64,000 nucleotides of DNA from Flectobacillus major DSM 103 (GCF_000427405.1 NZ_KE386491.1:2835001-2899000), one strand, 5' to 3'. Positions 44,644 through 54,477 are shown, numbered from the stretch's first letter. Numbers and translations are program-made. Notes: a model not told the origin generated them from the sequence alone.

Positions 44644-46221
44644 ATGCTAACTCCAATCATTGCCGCTGTAGTTTCTCTTGTGGCAGGTATATTTCTGGGT
44701 AAAGCCATTTTTGCGAAAAACACCCAAAAGCTTGAAGACGAAGCTATAGCCAAAGCTTCCGACATCGTGAAAAATGCCGAATCACAAGCCGAAAATATCA
44801 AGAAAGATAGAATCCTTGAGGCTAAGGAAAAATTCTTGAAACTCCGAGCGGAATTTGAAGATGAATCCAATAAAAAGAAACAAATTCTAATTCAAAACGA
44901 ACAAAAACTCAAAGAACGTGAGCGTACTATCCAACAATCAATGGAACAAAGCAAACGTTTGGAGTCTGAATTGAATAGCCAACGCCAGTCGGTTGCCGCC
45001 AAAGACGAAAACCTTAAAAAGAAACTAGAAGAAGCTGACCGCAAACGTGAGGAAGCTGAAAAAATGTTGGCTTCGCAAGTAGCTCAATTAGAAAAAATTG
45101 CTGGCCTTTCGGCCGACGAAGCTCGTCAACAATTGATTGATGCCCTTCGTGGCGAAGCCGAAACAAAAGCGTCGTCTATCATCAAAAATACCATCGAAGA
45201 AGCCAAACTTACCGCAACCAAAGAAGCGAAAAAAGTGGTTATCGAAACCATTCAGCGTACTGCTGCTGAAAATGCTATTGAAAACTGCGTATCGGTATTC
45301 AATATCGAATCGGACGATGTAAAAGGTAAAATCATTGGTCGTGAAGGACGTAATATCCGTGCCTTAGAATCAGCAACGGGTGTTGAATTTATTGTAGACG
45401 ATACCCCAGAAGCCATCATTATTTCAGGCTTTGACCCTGTTCGCCGTGAAATCGCTCGTTTATCGCTTCACCGCTTGGTACAAGATGGCCGTATTCACCC
45501 TGCTCGTATTGAAGAGGTAGTAGCCAAAACAAAGAAAAATATCGACGAAGAGATTATCGAAATTGGCGAACGCACTGTTATAGATTTGGGTATTCATGGG
45601 CTTCACCCAGAACTTATCAAAATGGTGGGTAGAATGCGTTTCCGCTCTTCGTATGGACAAAACCTACTACAGCACTCACGCGAGGTAGCCAAGCTTTGTG
45701 CTACTATGGCAGCCGAATTGGGCTTAAATGCCAAATTGGCCAAACGTGCGGGTTTATTACACGATATTGGTAAAGTATGGCCAGAAGAAGCTGAGTTACC
45801 TCACGCTATTTTGGGTATGCAGTTGGCCGAAAAATACAAAGAAAATCCAGAGGTTTGTAATGCTATTGGAGCTCACCACGACGAAATCGAGATGACTTCT
45901 ATGATTTCGCCAATCATTCAGGTATGTGATGCTATTTCGGGGTCTCGTCCTGGGGCTCGCCGCGAAATGATGGAATCATATATGCGTCGCCTCAAAGAAT
46001 TAGAAGAACTTGCTACAAGTTTTAGTGGTGTCCAAAAATGCTACGCTATTCAGGCTGGTCGTGAATTGCGTGTATTAGTAGATTCTGAAAATGTTTCTGA
46101 TGAAAAAGCAAGTATGCTTTCTTATGATATTTCTCAAAAAATTGAAAAAGAAATGCAATATCCTGGCCAAATCAAAGTAACGGTTATTCGTGAAATGCGT
46201 GCCGTAAATTATGCTAAATAA
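44644..46221 (+). CDS. rny: Ribonuclease Y
   Basis: RNase Y is a membrane-anchored endoribonuclease that starts mRNA decay. The protein has an N-terminal membrane helix ([19 protein letters not shown]), a long coiled coil (about residues 25-200), a KH domain ([18 protein letters not shown]), and an HD domain with the metal site in LLHDIGKV and the downstream IGAHHDEIE. The C-terminus reads [18 protein letters not shown], as in the family. ATG 44644 gives the usual start directly at the membrane helix; ATG 44605 would add 13 residues with several positive charges ahead of it and is less likely. Length 525. Two hairpins follow. Confidence 0.95.
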   Translation: MLTPIIAAVVSLVAGIFLGKAIFAKNTQKLEDEAIAKASDIVKNAESQAENIKKDRILEAKEKFLKLRAEFEDESNKKKQILIQNEQKLKERERTIQQSMEQSKRLESELNSQRQSVAAKDENLKKKLEEADRKREEAEKMLASQVAQLEKIAGLSADEARQQLIDALRGEAETKASSIIKNTIEEAKLTATKEAKKVVIETIQRTAAENAIENCVSVFNIESDDVKGKIIGREGRNIRALESATGVEFIVDDTPEAIIISGFDPVRREIARLSLHRLVQDGRIHPARIEEVVAKTKKNIDEEIIEIGERTVIDLGIHGLHPELIKMVGRMRFRSSYGQNLLQHSREVAKLCATMAAELGLNAKLAKRAGLLHDIGKVWPEEAELPHAILGMQLAEKYKENPEVCNAIGAHHDEIEMTSMISPIIQVCDAISGSRPGARREMMESYMRRLKELEELATSFSGVQKCYAIQAGRELRVLVDSENVSDEKASMLSYDISQKIEKEMQYPGQIKVTVIREMRAVNYAK

Positions 46222-46227
46222 TTCATC

Positions 46228-46307
46228 GAGGTACAATTGAGTTGTCATATTGTACCTCTACTATATTTTCAAAAGCCTCAATAAACACACCGTTTACTGA
46301 GGCTTTT
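46228..46307 (+). terminator. Two consecutive hairpins after rny
   Basis: The first has arms GAGGTACAAT (46228-46237) and its complement (46249-46258). The second has AAAAGCCTCA (46271-46280) with TGAGGCTTTT (46298-46307), extended by five inner pairs, and is the likely terminator. Confidence 0.85.
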
Positions 46308-46496
46308 ATCTTTACACTAGAGGTATATAGATATTATACTGGATTAAAGATTTCTGATTGCAGAATAAGGTTACCATATTGCATTTACAACAATGAAAAA
46401 GGCTAATCATTCCGAAAGCAAATATCTCACCTCTGAAACATTTCAATCATTCATTCACTACTATCTTTACATTCACGATTCAACACACTCAGGACT

Positions 46497-47882
46497 ATGT
46501 TAAAGAAGCTCATATTATTGGTTTGGACATCGGTATTACTTTATGGTTGTGCCACGGTTTATACGCCTCCTGTCAACACCCCAACACCCAATACCAAAAC
46601 TACAGTAAGTACCAAAATAGCACAAAACTTTCCAGAGGGCTTTGACCAAGCTAGTAAAAACAAGTATGAAAATGGACTTATTTCAACCAATTCGGGCGAG
46701 TGGTATCTGGAAAACGCTATGATGGGAAGCACCGATAACGATGCAAAAGTTGGGAATAAATCTATCAGAATAAAAGACAATGGTTTACTCAGAATGAATT
46801 TTGATATTAGCTCGGGGATTTATCAATTGCGTATCAAGTCGGGCTTATACCAAGTCGATAAAAGTGCTAATTACGAAGTATGGATTTCGACTAACCGAGG
46901 TTCTTCTTGGCAAAAAATAGGTAATACTATTACGGTTACAGATAAATTTTTGAAAGAAAATATTTTTAATATCAATATCCAACAGCCTGTCCGCTTTGAA
47001 ATTCGTAAGACCGATGGCCTCACTAGCCGAATCAATATCGACGATATAGGTATCTCGACTTACCTCAGTGCTAATCCAGCTCCTATACCAAGCCCCAAGC
47101 CAAACCCTAGCCCCAAAAATATTGCTACAAAAGACAACAACCTATTATTAGGCAACCCTAGCAATGCCATTGCCAATACCAGTTATAGCAACAATTTTCT
47201 GATGGTAAAAAATGCCTATGCTCTTTCGTACAACAAATCGAAAGGTACGGCCAATTGGGTAAGCTGGCATGTAAGCAGTGCATGGAAAGGCGATACCCCA
47301 CGCCAAAATGATTTTAAGCCCGACAGTAGCCTTCCACAAGGCTGGGCAGCCATAAGCCCTCGTGACTATACCGATTCTGGTTTTGACAGAGGACACCTCT
47401 GCCCTTCCGACGACCGAGATGGAAGCGTTGCCGAAAACCAAGAAACGTTTTTGATGACCAACATGACCCCACAAGCCCCCGAAAACAACCGTGGTGTCTG
47501 GAAAAGCTTGGAGGAATATGGCCGTAAATTAACCGAACAAGGTTATGAACTCTATGTAATAGCTGGCCCAGCAGGCAAAGGTGGTACTGGCTCGAATGGT
47601 ACAGCCCAAGTAATAGGCAACAAAAACCAAGTGACTGTTCCTGCTTCGCTATGGAAAATAATCGTTGTTTTGCCTATTGGGCAAGATGACTTATTCAGAA
47701 TTTCGGCTGATACTCGTATCATTGCAGTAAATATTCCTAACAATAATAGTGTAAGTAATACACGTTGGACAGACTATCGGGTTTCGGTAGATGCCCTCGA
47801 ACGTCTTACAGGATTTGACTTTTTGTCGGATGTACCTACCGATATTCAATCAATTATTGAAGCTAAAATTGATAACCAATAG
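46497..47882 (+). CDS. DNA/RNA non-specific endonuclease, lipoprotein
   Basis: A 461-residue exported nuclease. The lipobox is LLYGCAT, followed by a Pro/Thr-rich linker, a beta-rich domain (about 45-190; GLLRMNFDISSGIYQLRIKSG, KTDGLTSRINIDDIGIST) that may bind sugar or the wall, and a second Pro-rich linker (APIPSPKPNPSPK). The C-terminal beta-beta-alpha metal nuclease has the active-site motif GFDRGHLCPSDDRDGS and MTNMTPQAPENNRGVWKSLE, as in S. marcescens-type nucleases. It probably degrades extracellular DNA and RNA for nutrients or defence. The GNAT gene follows after five bases. The ATG overlaps the end of a 36-codon frame (46393-46503). Confidence 0.9.
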   Translation: MLKKLILLVWTSVLLYGCATVYTPPVNTPTPNTKTTVSTKIAQNFPEGFDQASKNKYENGLISTNSGEWYLENAMMGSTDNDAKVGNKSIRIKDNGLLRMNFDISSGIYQLRIKSGLYQVDKSANYEVWISTNRGSSWQKIGNTITVTDKFLKENIFNINIQQPVRFEIRKTDGLTSRINIDDIGISTYLSANPAPIPSPKPNPSPKNIATKDNNLLLGNPSNAIANTSYSNNFLMVKNAYALSYNKSKGTANWVSWHVSSAWKGDTPRQNDFKPDSSLPQGWAAISPRDYTDSGFDRGHLCPSDDRDGSVAENQETFLMTNMTPQAPENNRGVWKSLEEYGRKLTEQGYELYVIAGPAGKGGTGSNGTAQVIGNKNQVTVPASLWKIIVVLPIGQDDLFRISADTRIIAVNIPNNNSVSNTRWTDYRVSVDALERLTGFDFLSDVPTDIQSIIEAKIDNQ

Positions 47883-47887
47883 TCCTC

Positions 47888-48328
47888 ATGATATACATCA
47901 AAGCCCCTGAATCGCCCCAAGAGTGGGAACAGTATTATGACCTCCGCTTTACAGTTTTGCGTGAACCTTGGGGACAACCCAAAGGTAGTGAGGTATTAAA
48001 AGACGAACACCAAGTAATACACGCCATGGCAGTAGAACAAGCAACAGGCAAGGTATTGGGTGTTGCAAGGCTTCAACAAAACTCGGAAGAAGAAGGACAA
48101 GTACGTTGTGTAGCAGTATCAAAAGATGCCCAAGGAAAAGGTGTTGGTAAAATTTTAATGCAGTACCTAGAAAACGCCGCATTACAAAAAGGCATAAGCT
48201 ATATTGTACTAGATGCCCGAGAAAATGCCTTACCTTTTTACAAAGCAATAGGTTATAGCATTGTTAGCGAATCGTATTTACTCTTTGGCCAAATCCAACA
48301 TTGGAAAATGCAAAAAAGCTTGTCTTAA
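47888..48328 (+). CDS. GNAT family N-acetyltransferase
   Basis: A 146-residue acetyltransferase of the GNAT fold. The acetyl-CoA binding motif is VRCVAVSKDAQGKGVGKILMQYLE (Q-x-x-G-x-G type), followed by a YIVLDARENALPFYKAIGYSIVSESY block typical of the last strands. The N-terminal EWEQYYDLRFTVLREPWGQP segment resembles the ElaA/YjcF-like subgroup. The substrate is unknown; it acts in the cytoplasm. It starts five bases after the nuclease stop and probably shares its mRNA. Confidence 0.9.
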   Translation: MIYIKAPESPQEWEQYYDLRFTVLREPWGQPKGSEVLKDEHQVIHAMAVEQATGKVLGVARLQQNSEEEGQVRCVAVSKDAQGKGVGKILMQYLENAALQKGISYIVLDARENALPFYKAIGYSIVSESYLLFGQIQHWKMQKSLS

Positions 48329-48366
48329 ATAAGCAAATTTGACTATTCAAAGGATACTTTTTTACA

Positions 48367-48428
48367 ATCAATTGATTTTCAAGAAGATTTATTACATATT
48401 TTATACAATTTTCAAGAAATCAATTGAT
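48367..48428. repeat. Inverted repeat upstream of the helicase gene
   Basis: ATCAATTGATTT (48367-48378) and AAATCAATTGAT (48417-48428) are exact complements about 38 bases apart; each also contains the palindrome ATCAATTGAT. It may end the GNAT transcript or be a protein-binding site before the helicase promoter. Confidence 0.65.
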
Positions 48429-48442
48429 CCAATAACAGAATA

Positions 48443-48476
48443 TTTGAGGGAATAATAAAGATAAGCTGTAACTTTG
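48443..48476 (+). promoter_or_regulatory. Promoter of the helicase gene
   Basis: TTTG (48443-48446), 22 bases, then TAACTTTG (48469-48476). The leader to the ATG at 48499 would be only about 17 bases. Confidence 0.55.
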
Positions 48477-48498
48477 TATCTTATTTATTTTCATAATC

Positions 48499-49824
48499 AT
48501 GACTTTCGAAGAATTAAATCTCAATAAATTTTTGCTAAATGCTTTGTCTGATTTGGGTATTACTACTCCAACTCCAATTCAGGAAAAAGTGTTTTCGGTA
48601 GTAATGTCGGGAAAAGATGTTTGTGGTATTGCCCAAACAGGTACAGGCAAAACCTTTGCTTATTTACTCCCCTCGCTTAGACAATTTCAGTTTTCTAAAG
48701 AAAAACTTCCTCAACTCATTATTCTTGTACCAACTCGTGAATTAGTAGCTCAGGTAATGGAGTCGGTTCAGCAATTAACAACCTATATGAGTGTCAAGAC
48801 TGTCGGTATTTATGGCGGGGTCAACACAAGGCCACAAATGGCTGAAATACTATTGGGTGTTGATATTTTGGTAGCAACCCCAGGGCGTTTGGTGGATTTT
48901 TTGATGAATGGTACTATAAAACCTAAAAATGTAAAACGCCTGATTATCGACGAATTTGACGAGATGTTGAACCTTGGATTTAGGGCTCAGCTTACTGTTA
49001 TTTTCGACAAGCTTCCTGCCAAAAGACAAAACTTGTTGTTTTCGGCTACGCTAACACGCGATGTAGAACAACTGGTAGATACATTTTTTAATAACCCCGT
49101 GCGGGTAGAAACTGAGCCAGCGGGTACACCTCTTGATAGTATTTCTCAGCAGTATTACGAAGTACCCAATTTCTTTACCAAAGTAAATTTACTGAACCTT
49201 CTGCTAAAAAATGATAGCAGCATGACCAAGGTATTGGTTTTTGTGGCTACCAAAAAGCTTGCAGATACTTTATTTGAACAATTACAACCTACACTCAAAA
49301 ACAAAGTAGATGTAATTCACTCTAATAAAAATCAAAACCACCGTTTCAATTCGGTCAACCAATTTGAATCTGGAGATTGTCAGGTATTGATTGCCACCGA
49401 TATTATTGCTCGTGGGTTAGACATCGAAGAAGTAACACATGTTATCAACTTTGATATGCCTGACGTTGCCGAAAATTATATTCATCGTATTGGTAGAACT
49501 GGTCGATACGACAAAGACGGTATTGCTATTTCGTTTGTTTCACCTAAAGAAGTAGAGTTCTTGGAACAAGTAGAAGCGTTGATGAATATGCAAGTACCAT
49601 TGCTAGAGTTGCCAGAAGATTTAGTATTTTCAGAACGCCTTTTAGAGGATGAGGTATCGAAAGTAGGTATGAAGTTTATTACCAAACTACCCGATATTAA
49701 TGCAGGAGGCTTAGCCTATCATGACAAATCAGAAAAGAATAGTAAAACAAATGTGCGGAGAAATCACCAAGCAGAAATGAAGAAAAAATATGGCCGTTCG
49801 TATGAAAACAGGTCGAGAAAATAG
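48499..49824 (+). CDS. DEAD-box-family ATP-dependent RNA helicase (DEFD variant)
   Basis: A 441-residue superfamily 2 RNA helicase. The Q motif (FLLNALSDLGITTPTPIQ), Walker A AQTGTGKT, PTRELVAQ, ATPGRL, SAT, and the C-terminal motifs LIATDIIARGLDIEEV and HRIGRTGR are all present. Motif II reads DEFD rather than DEAD; since the two acidic residues needed for ATP hydrolysis are kept, it should be active. A short basic tail (EMKKKYGRSYENRSRK) probably binds RNA. Likely roles are RNA unwinding in ribosome assembly or mRNA turnover, perhaps cold-induced. It has its own promoter. Confidence 0.94.
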   Translation: MTFEELNLNKFLLNALSDLGITTPTPIQEKVFSVVMSGKDVCGIAQTGTGKTFAYLLPSLRQFQFSKEKLPQLIILVPTRELVAQVMESVQQLTTYMSVKTVGIYGGVNTRPQMAEILLGVDILVATPGRLVDFLMNGTIKPKNVKRLIIDEFDEMLNLGFRAQLTVIFDKLPAKRQNLLFSATLTRDVEQLVDTFFNNPVRVETEPAGTPLDSISQQYYEVPNFFTKVNLLNLLLKNDSSMTKVLVFVATKKLADTLFEQLQPTLKNKVDVIHSNKNQNHRFNSVNQFESGDCQVLIATDIIARGLDIEEVTHVINFDMPDVAENYIHRIGRTGRYDKDGIAISFVSPKEVEFLEQVEALMNMQVPLLELPEDLVFSERLLEDEVSKVGMKFITKLPDINAGGLAYHDKSEKNSKTNVRRNHQAEMKKKYGRSYENRSRK

Positions 49825-49836
49825 ATGCGTTTTTTT

Positions 49837-49880
49837 CCCTACAATAAGCTGGCTGATTACTTCGCCAGCTCATTGTAGGG
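49837..49880. terminator. Long hairpin between convergent genes
   Basis: Seventeen-base arms (49837-49853 and 49864-49880, one mismatch) have a 10-base loop. A T run precedes the stem but none follows on either strand, so termination may depend on the stem alone or on another factor. Confidence 0.6.
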
Positions 49881-49896
49881 AAGAAGCTTTGCTGTG

Positions 49897-50859
49897 TTAT
49901 TTCTGAATTTTCACATCAAAAACAACTTTTCCTTGAGTATATAAATTAGCTACTTTAGTAATAGATTTTACCCGAATTAGTCCCTTCTTCATTTTAGCAC
50001 CATCGCCTTTTCTATACATATACAATTTACCTTCTTCAATCAAAATAGCCTGACTAACCGACGTAATGTTCAAGGCTTGTAATGTAGTATTATCGGCCGC
50101 ATCAAAATCAATACCAAACGGAGCTTCTTGGAAATAAGTAGGATTACCTCCTGCTGTTGATGAGCCTGCACAATTGGCATTTGAAGCTGGTACTGTAGTC
50201 GAATACCCTTGATTTACTCTTTCTGGATTTGACAAAAACTGAGGTTTATCGGCAGTTTTGCTCGACGCATAAGTAATATCAACAAACTTAATGTTTGAAT
50301 CAATATCACACACCTGATACCGTACGCCTGTAGAAGAGGCAAAACGCGATGCCAATTCGTTGCTTTGAGCACCTAATTCGACACCCGACCATGTCGAGAT
50401 TTGTTCTTCTTTACCAACATTAATTTTAAGCGTTTTTCGTGAAATTAATCCACTGTTGTCTTGCACATCAAAATGCAAATATACAACGCCCGAAGTAGGC
50501 GAAACGGTATATTCAAATGTTTGGCTTTGTTCGTCTACGTTTTTGAGTTTTACTTCAAACAAAGGCTGGTCGGTAGTACCACGATAATTGGCTTGCTGGG
50601 CTACATAAATACGGGCTACACGAGGCTTGCCACCATCTGGCGATTTCTTAATCAATAACGTTACTGTTACGTTATCGCCATTTCCTGCATATACTTCGGG
50701 ATTGACATTGAGCGAAGCATCAGTAAAAGAAACATCCAACTTACCAGTAGCGGCAGGTAATTCATTATTAGGGCCGGGCAAAACAGCATCTGGAATTGAA
50801 TTACAAGCATAAAAGAAAAGAGAGATAAGAGAAAAGAGGATAATAATTGACTTTTTCAT
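49897..50859 (-). CDS. Lipoprotein of unknown function
   Basis: A 320-residue lipoprotein (lipobox FFYAC). The mature part looks beta-rich: an Ig-like region with VTVTLLIKKSPDGGKPRVARIYVAQ and FEYTVSPTSGVVYLHFDVQDNSGLISRKTLKINV (near 50-150), then a second domain ending LIRVKSITKVANLYTQGKVVFDVKIQK. I do not recognise a family. ATG 50859 begins MKKSIIILF and is preferred to ATG 50874. It is probably surface- or periplasm-exposed and faces the helicase gene convergently. Confidence 0.7.
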   Translation of the reverse strand: MKKSIIILFSLISLFFYACNSIPDAVLPGPNNELPAATGKLDVSFTDASLNVNPEVYAGNGDNVTVTLLIKKSPDGGKPRVARIYVAQQANYRGTTDQPLFEVKLKNVDEQSQTFEYTVSPTSGVVYLHFDVQDNSGLISRKTLKINVGKEEQISTWSGVELGAQSNELASRFASSTGVRYQVCDIDSNIKFVDITYASSKTADKPQFLSNPERVNQGYSTTVPASNANCAGSSTAGGNPTYFQEAPFGIDFDAADNTTLQALNITSVSQAILIEEGKLYMYRKGDGAKMKKGLIRVKSITKVANLYTQGKVVFDVKIQK

Positions 50860-50952
50860 TATGGGAGTATTCATTTTAAATTATACAAATTACAAGTACG
50901 ACACAAGTATAGCGTAATTGTCACCCATAACGTCTAGGTAAATGATTAAGTG

Positions 50953-50989
50953 GTAAAAAAAAATAGGACTATAATCAAATAGTCCTATT
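50953..50989 (-). terminator. Terminator of bioB
   Basis: AATAGGACTA (50962-50971) pairs with TAGTCCTATT (50980-50989), followed on the minus strand by nine T. It lies 23 bases past the bioB stop. Confidence 0.93.
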
Positions 50990-51012
50990 CATTATATAAT
51001 TAGTATGATTTT

Positions 51013-52053
51013 TTACAAAACCTCCACTTCCTGAATACCAAGAGCTTTTCCTGCTGTTGGGGTTACCTGAAACTCTACAGGAGCTTTTTTCTCATCTTTG
51101 AAAGCTTCACGAGGTTTGATACTCAAAATCTGGAATAACTCTTTATCAGAATTGACAGCTGGGTTTGGAGTAGTCAACAGGACATCGCCCGAGAAAATAG
51201 AGTTGGCACCTGCCATAAAGCAAAATGCCTGACCTTCATAAGAAAGCTCTAAACGACCCGCCGAAAGGCGAACCATAGATTTAGGCATAATAATACGAGC
51301 CGTTGCAATTGTGCGTACCATGTCCCAAACAGTAGCAGGGTCTTGGCCTTCCAATGGCGTACCAGCAATAGGCACAAGGTTGTTGATAGGTACTGAATCG
51401 GGATGTTTTGATAAATTAGCCAATGTCAAAAGCATACCAACACGGTCTTTTGACGATTCGCCCAAACCAATAATACCACCCGAACAAACCGACAGGTTAG
51501 CTTTGCGTACGTTTTCGATAGTATTCAGACGGTCGCCGTAGGTTCTTGTCGAAATAATATCTTCATAATGCTCTTCACTTGTATCTACATTATGATTGTA
51601 GGCATACAAACCAGCATTTTTCAATTTTTGAGCTTGTTCTTCAGATAACATTCCCAAAGTACAGCAAACTTCCATACCTATAGCATTTACGCCTTTGACC
51701 ATTTCCAACACTTTGTCGAAATCACGGTTATCACGTACTTCACGCCAAGCGGCACCCATACAAAAACGAGAGCTTCCTGCATCTTTTGCACGTTCGGCAG
51801 CAGCCATTACCTCGTCAATTTCCATCAATTTCTGAACTTTGACATTGGTATGATAACGAGCAGCCTGCGAGCAATACGAGCAATCTTCAGGGCAACCACC
51901 TGTTTTGATTGACAACAACGTACTGATTTGCACTTCTTGTGGGTCATGATACTGACGGTGTACCGTAGCAGCACGATATACTAATTCTAAGAAAGGAAGG
52001 TTGTAGATTTCTTCAATCTCTTCTCTTGTCCAGTTATTTCTAATCATATCCAT
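51013..52053 (-). CDS. bioB: Biotin synthase
   Basis: Biotin synthase is a radical-SAM enzyme that inserts sulfur into dethiobiotin, the last step of biotin synthesis. The 4Fe-4S motif CPEDCSYC (near residue 58, CxxxCxxC) is intact, with SIKTGG before it and QAARYHT after it. Also present are [47 protein letters not shown], and RLSAGR with the 2Fe-2S ligand region. The start ATG 52053 follows a run of A; ATG 52047 is an alternative, while the frame to 52089 has no support. No other bio gene is adjacent. Confidence 0.96.
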   Translation of the reverse strand: MDMIRNNWTREEIEEIYNLPFLELVYRAATVHRQYHDPQEVQISTLLSIKTGGCPEDCSYCSQAARYHTNVKVQKLMEIDEVMAAAERAKDAGSSRFCMGAAWREVRDNRDFDKVLEMVKGVNAIGMEVCCTLGMLSEEQAQKLKNAGLYAYNHNVDTSEEHYEDIISTRTYGDRLNTIENVRKANLSVCSGGIIGLGESSKDRVGMLLTLANLSKHPDSVPINNLVPIAGTPLEGQDPATVWDMVRTIATARIIMPKSMVRLSAGRLELSYEGQAFCFMAGANSIFSGDVLLTTPNPAVNSDKELFQILSIKPREAFKDEKKAPVEFQVTPTAGKALGIQEVEVL

Positions 52054-52113
52054 TTTTTTTGCGATTTGGAACGCTGCGACACCTCGCAATCGTGTTACAC
52101 AGTACCAAAATTA

Positions 52114-52151
52114 AAAAGGACTTCTCGTTCCACCAAACAAGAAGTCCTTTT
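52114..52151 (-). terminator. Terminator of sppA
   Basis: AAAAGGACTTC (52114-52124) pairs with GAAGTCCTTTT (52141-52151), loop about 16 bases, then T-rich on the minus strand. It separates sppA from bioB. Confidence 0.88.
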
Positions 52152-52174
52152 GTACATGATATTTAGCAAAATAC

Positions 52175-53950
52175 TTATTTGAATTCTATCTGAAAAGGCA
52201 TCAAAGCCATAAACCCTTCTTGGTTTTTGATAGCTTGTACCTGTTTGACATAGCCTGCCATTTCACCAAACTGAGCTTTCATCAACTTTGCTTCTACTTC
52301 GTCGGCTTTCTTATCCATAAACTCCTCAAAAAAAGATTTAGGCGTTGGGTAATAACGTACTTTGTAATCATCGCCTTTAAGTTTTGCTTTTTTAGCCGCA
52401 ATTTCAATGGCTTTATTCAAGTCGCCCAATATGTCTACCAACCCATTGGCTTTGGCTTGCTCGCCTGTCCATACTCGTCCGCCAGCCAAAGATTTAAGAT
52501 GCTCGACAGTCATGTGGCGGCCTTGGGCAGCTTTGGTAGTAAATGTTTCATAGCCTGCGTCTGTTCTAGCCTGAAACCATTTTTTCTCAAAATCATCCAT
52601 TTCGCGGGTTACCGTAGGAAAATCTGAGTGAGCGTTGGTATTTACTCGGTCGTGGGTAATTCCTAGTTTATTTTTGAGGAAAGCATCAAAGTTGAAGAAC
52701 TGAGAGAAAATGCCTATCGACCCCGTAATGGTAGTAGGTAATGCCACGATTGTGTCGGCGGCCATAGCCATATAATAACCTCCAGAGGCTGCATAGTCGC
52801 CCATAGATGCAATTACAGGTTTTACCTTTTTGGCTAATTCAACTTCGCGCCACATTACATCCGAAGCCAAAGACGAACCTCCTGGGCTATCTATTCTTAG
52901 TACAATTGCTTTTACTTTTTTGTCATCACGAGCTTTGCGAAGTTCTGCCACAAAATCATCTGAACCAATATTTCCTTTGCTAGCTTTTGCTCCTTCTATT
53001 GTACCTTCGGCCACAATAACGGCAATTTTATTTTCAGCATCATTAAACGGTAAAGCAGACTCGGCTTTCAAGAATTTAGATAATCCGATAAAAGTAACTT
53101 TTTCGCTAGAAGCTACGCCTACTTTTTTCTTCAAAACAGCCTCAAACTCGTCATAATAGCCTACATCAGTTACTAATTTGGCATTCAAAGCTCCTTTCGG
53201 TTGGAAAGCAACTAGCTCATCAGCTACTTTTTTCAGGTCGGCCAAGGTTACACCTCTCGACACTGCTATTTGTCCCATCACCTGATTATTGATAGAGTTG
53301 AGCAACGAGCTGTATTGTTCACGATTGGCATCGCTCATACTTTCACGAAGGAAAGGCTCTACGGCCGATTTGTATTCGCCTACACGAAATACAACAGGCT
53401 TAATATCGAGTTTATCCAACGCCCCTTTGAAGAACGTTATTTCGGCACTAATACCATTAAAATCAAGTGCTCCTGCTGGATTCAAATAGATTTTGTCAGC
53501 TACCGACGACACAAAGTAACCCTTTTCAGAATAAGCTTCGCCGTAAGAATAGATGAATTTTCCAGATTTTTTGAATGCCATTAAGGCATCTCTTACTTCC
53601 TGGAGCTGGGCATAACCCGCCATTGGGTAATGAGCTTGTAGATAAATACCCTTGATATGACTATCGGCGGCAGCACGTTTAAGTCCTTCTCTGATTTGGA
53701 CTAAGCCTACATCGTCGGTATTGTCGGCAAAAGGCCCTCCTAAATTTTTGAAGGGATTTTCGTCTTCCGACACATTTTCTGCTATTGGACGGTTGAGGTC
53801 TAATTTAAGTACAGAATTATCTTTCAGAGAAACTTGGTCGTCTGAACCACCCACTGCAGCAGCAATACCTACCAGTAGAAAAAAGCCTAAAATGGTAAAA
53901 AGAAAGAGACCTACGATGGTCGCAAAAACATATTTCAGAAATCGTAGCAT
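52175..53950 (-). CDS. sppA: Signal peptide peptidase SppA, 67K type
   Basis: SppA is a membrane-anchored Ser-Lys peptidase that digests cleaved signal peptides. The 591-residue protein has an N-terminal membrane helix (FLKYVFATIVGLFLFTILGFFLLVG, near 4-30) and two tandem S49 domains. The first has the Lys general base region (FKKSGKFIYSYGEAYSEKGYFVSS); the second has the nucleophile Ser in SMGDYAASGGYYMAMAAD and GGSSLASDVMWREVE. The long form fits the E. coli-like type. ATG 53950 starts right before the helix; an in-frame ATG at 53980 adds ten residues and is less likely. Confidence 0.94.
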   Translation of the reverse strand: MLRFLKYVFATIVGLFLFTILGFFLLVGIAAAVGGSDDQVSLKDNSVLKLDLNRPIAENVSEDENPFKNLGGPFADNTDDVGLVQIREGLKRAAADSHIKGIYLQAHYPMAGYAQLQEVRDALMAFKKSGKFIYSYGEAYSEKGYFVSSVADKIYLNPAGALDFNGISAEITFFKGALDKLDIKPVVFRVGEYKSAVEPFLRESMSDANREQYSSLLNSINNQVMGQIAVSRGVTLADLKKVADELVAFQPKGALNAKLVTDVGYYDEFEAVLKKKVGVASSEKVTFIGLSKFLKAESALPFNDAENKIAVIVAEGTIEGAKASKGNIGSDDFVAELRKARDDKKVKAIVLRIDSPGGSSLASDVMWREVELAKKVKPVIASMGDYAASGGYYMAMAADTIVALPTTITGSIGIFSQFFNFDAFLKNKLGITHDRVNTNAHSDFPTVTREMDDFEKKWFQARTDAGYETFTTKAAQGRHMTVEHLKSLAGGRVWTGEQAKANGLVDILGDLNKAIEIAAKKAKLKGDDYKVRYYPTPKSFFEEFMDKKADEVEAKLMKAQFGEMAGYVKQVQAIKNQEGFMALMPFQIEFK

Positions 53951-54240
53951 ATTATTAAAGTTCAGAATGAAGCTGCCCAAAGCAAGCCTCTTATAATGAT
54001 TTATGTTGTTTTGGTTTGATTGTAATTCTGCAAAGTTAAGGATAGCTCAAAATTAAGTTCTATTTTTTCCTCATCTTTCTATTTAGGATTAAAGCTCAAA
54101 AATATAGGAGTAGGTTATCTATAGGCTTAATTTGTGTTTAGTGGAAAATTAAGTTGATAGAAGGGTCTGAAAAAACATGAACTTTTCTTGTATCGATACG
54201 ATACAATACAACAATTTCTCCAGAGCGGTATTGTCCATAA
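53951..54240. other. Intergenic region upstream of sppA, nothing firm
   Basis: About 290 bases with no convincing ORF. A minus-strand TAACTTTG (54031-54038) resembles a -7 element but has no well-placed -33. Confidence 0.4.
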
Positions 54241-54276
54241 AAAAAGGGAAAAACTTTGTATCGTTTTTCCCTTTTT
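54241..54276 (-). terminator. Terminator of the tatD-ppa-DUF2007 unit
   Basis: AAAAAGGGAAAAAC (54241-54254) pairs with GTTTTTCCCTTTTT (54263-54276), with T-rich flanks on both strands. It lies 16 bases past the DUF2007 stop. Confidence 0.9.
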
Positions 54277-54291
54277 AGAAGCCCCAAAACC

Positions 54292-54474
54292 TTAGTTTTG
54301 AGAACAGAAATATTCGATAAGTTCGGTGGCAACTACCACATCTTTTTCCAGCACTTGCAACTCATACTGAGCGTCTTTTGAAAGCTGCGATTTAATTCCA
54401 GCAATCGAAAGTTTATCTTGGATTTCTTCTGCTTTACCCAAAATATCATACTCGGCAATAGTTACAAGCTCCAA
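54292..54474 (-). CDS. DUF2007-like small protein
   Basis: A 60-residue protein resembling the DUF2007 (putative signal-transducing) family: MELVTIAEYDILGKAEEIQDKLSIAGIKSQL, then a YELQVLEKDVVVATELIEYF end. The fold is a ferredoxin-like alpha/beta unit with two helices. No signal or membrane part. The start codon is TTG at 54474, because an in-frame stop (that of ppa) lies two codons upstream and no ATG exists in the gene. Only three bases separate it from ppa, so translation is probably coupled to it. The function is unknown. Confidence 0.7.
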   Translation of the reverse strand: MELVTIAEYDILGKAEEIQDKLSIAGIKSQLSKDAQYELQVLEKDVVVATELIEYFCSQN

Positions 54475-54477
54475 ACT

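Noticed and set aside
54138-54332. 64-codon minus-strand frame overlapping the DUF2007 gene and the terminator
   Set aside because: It covers an intrinsic terminator and lacks family features.
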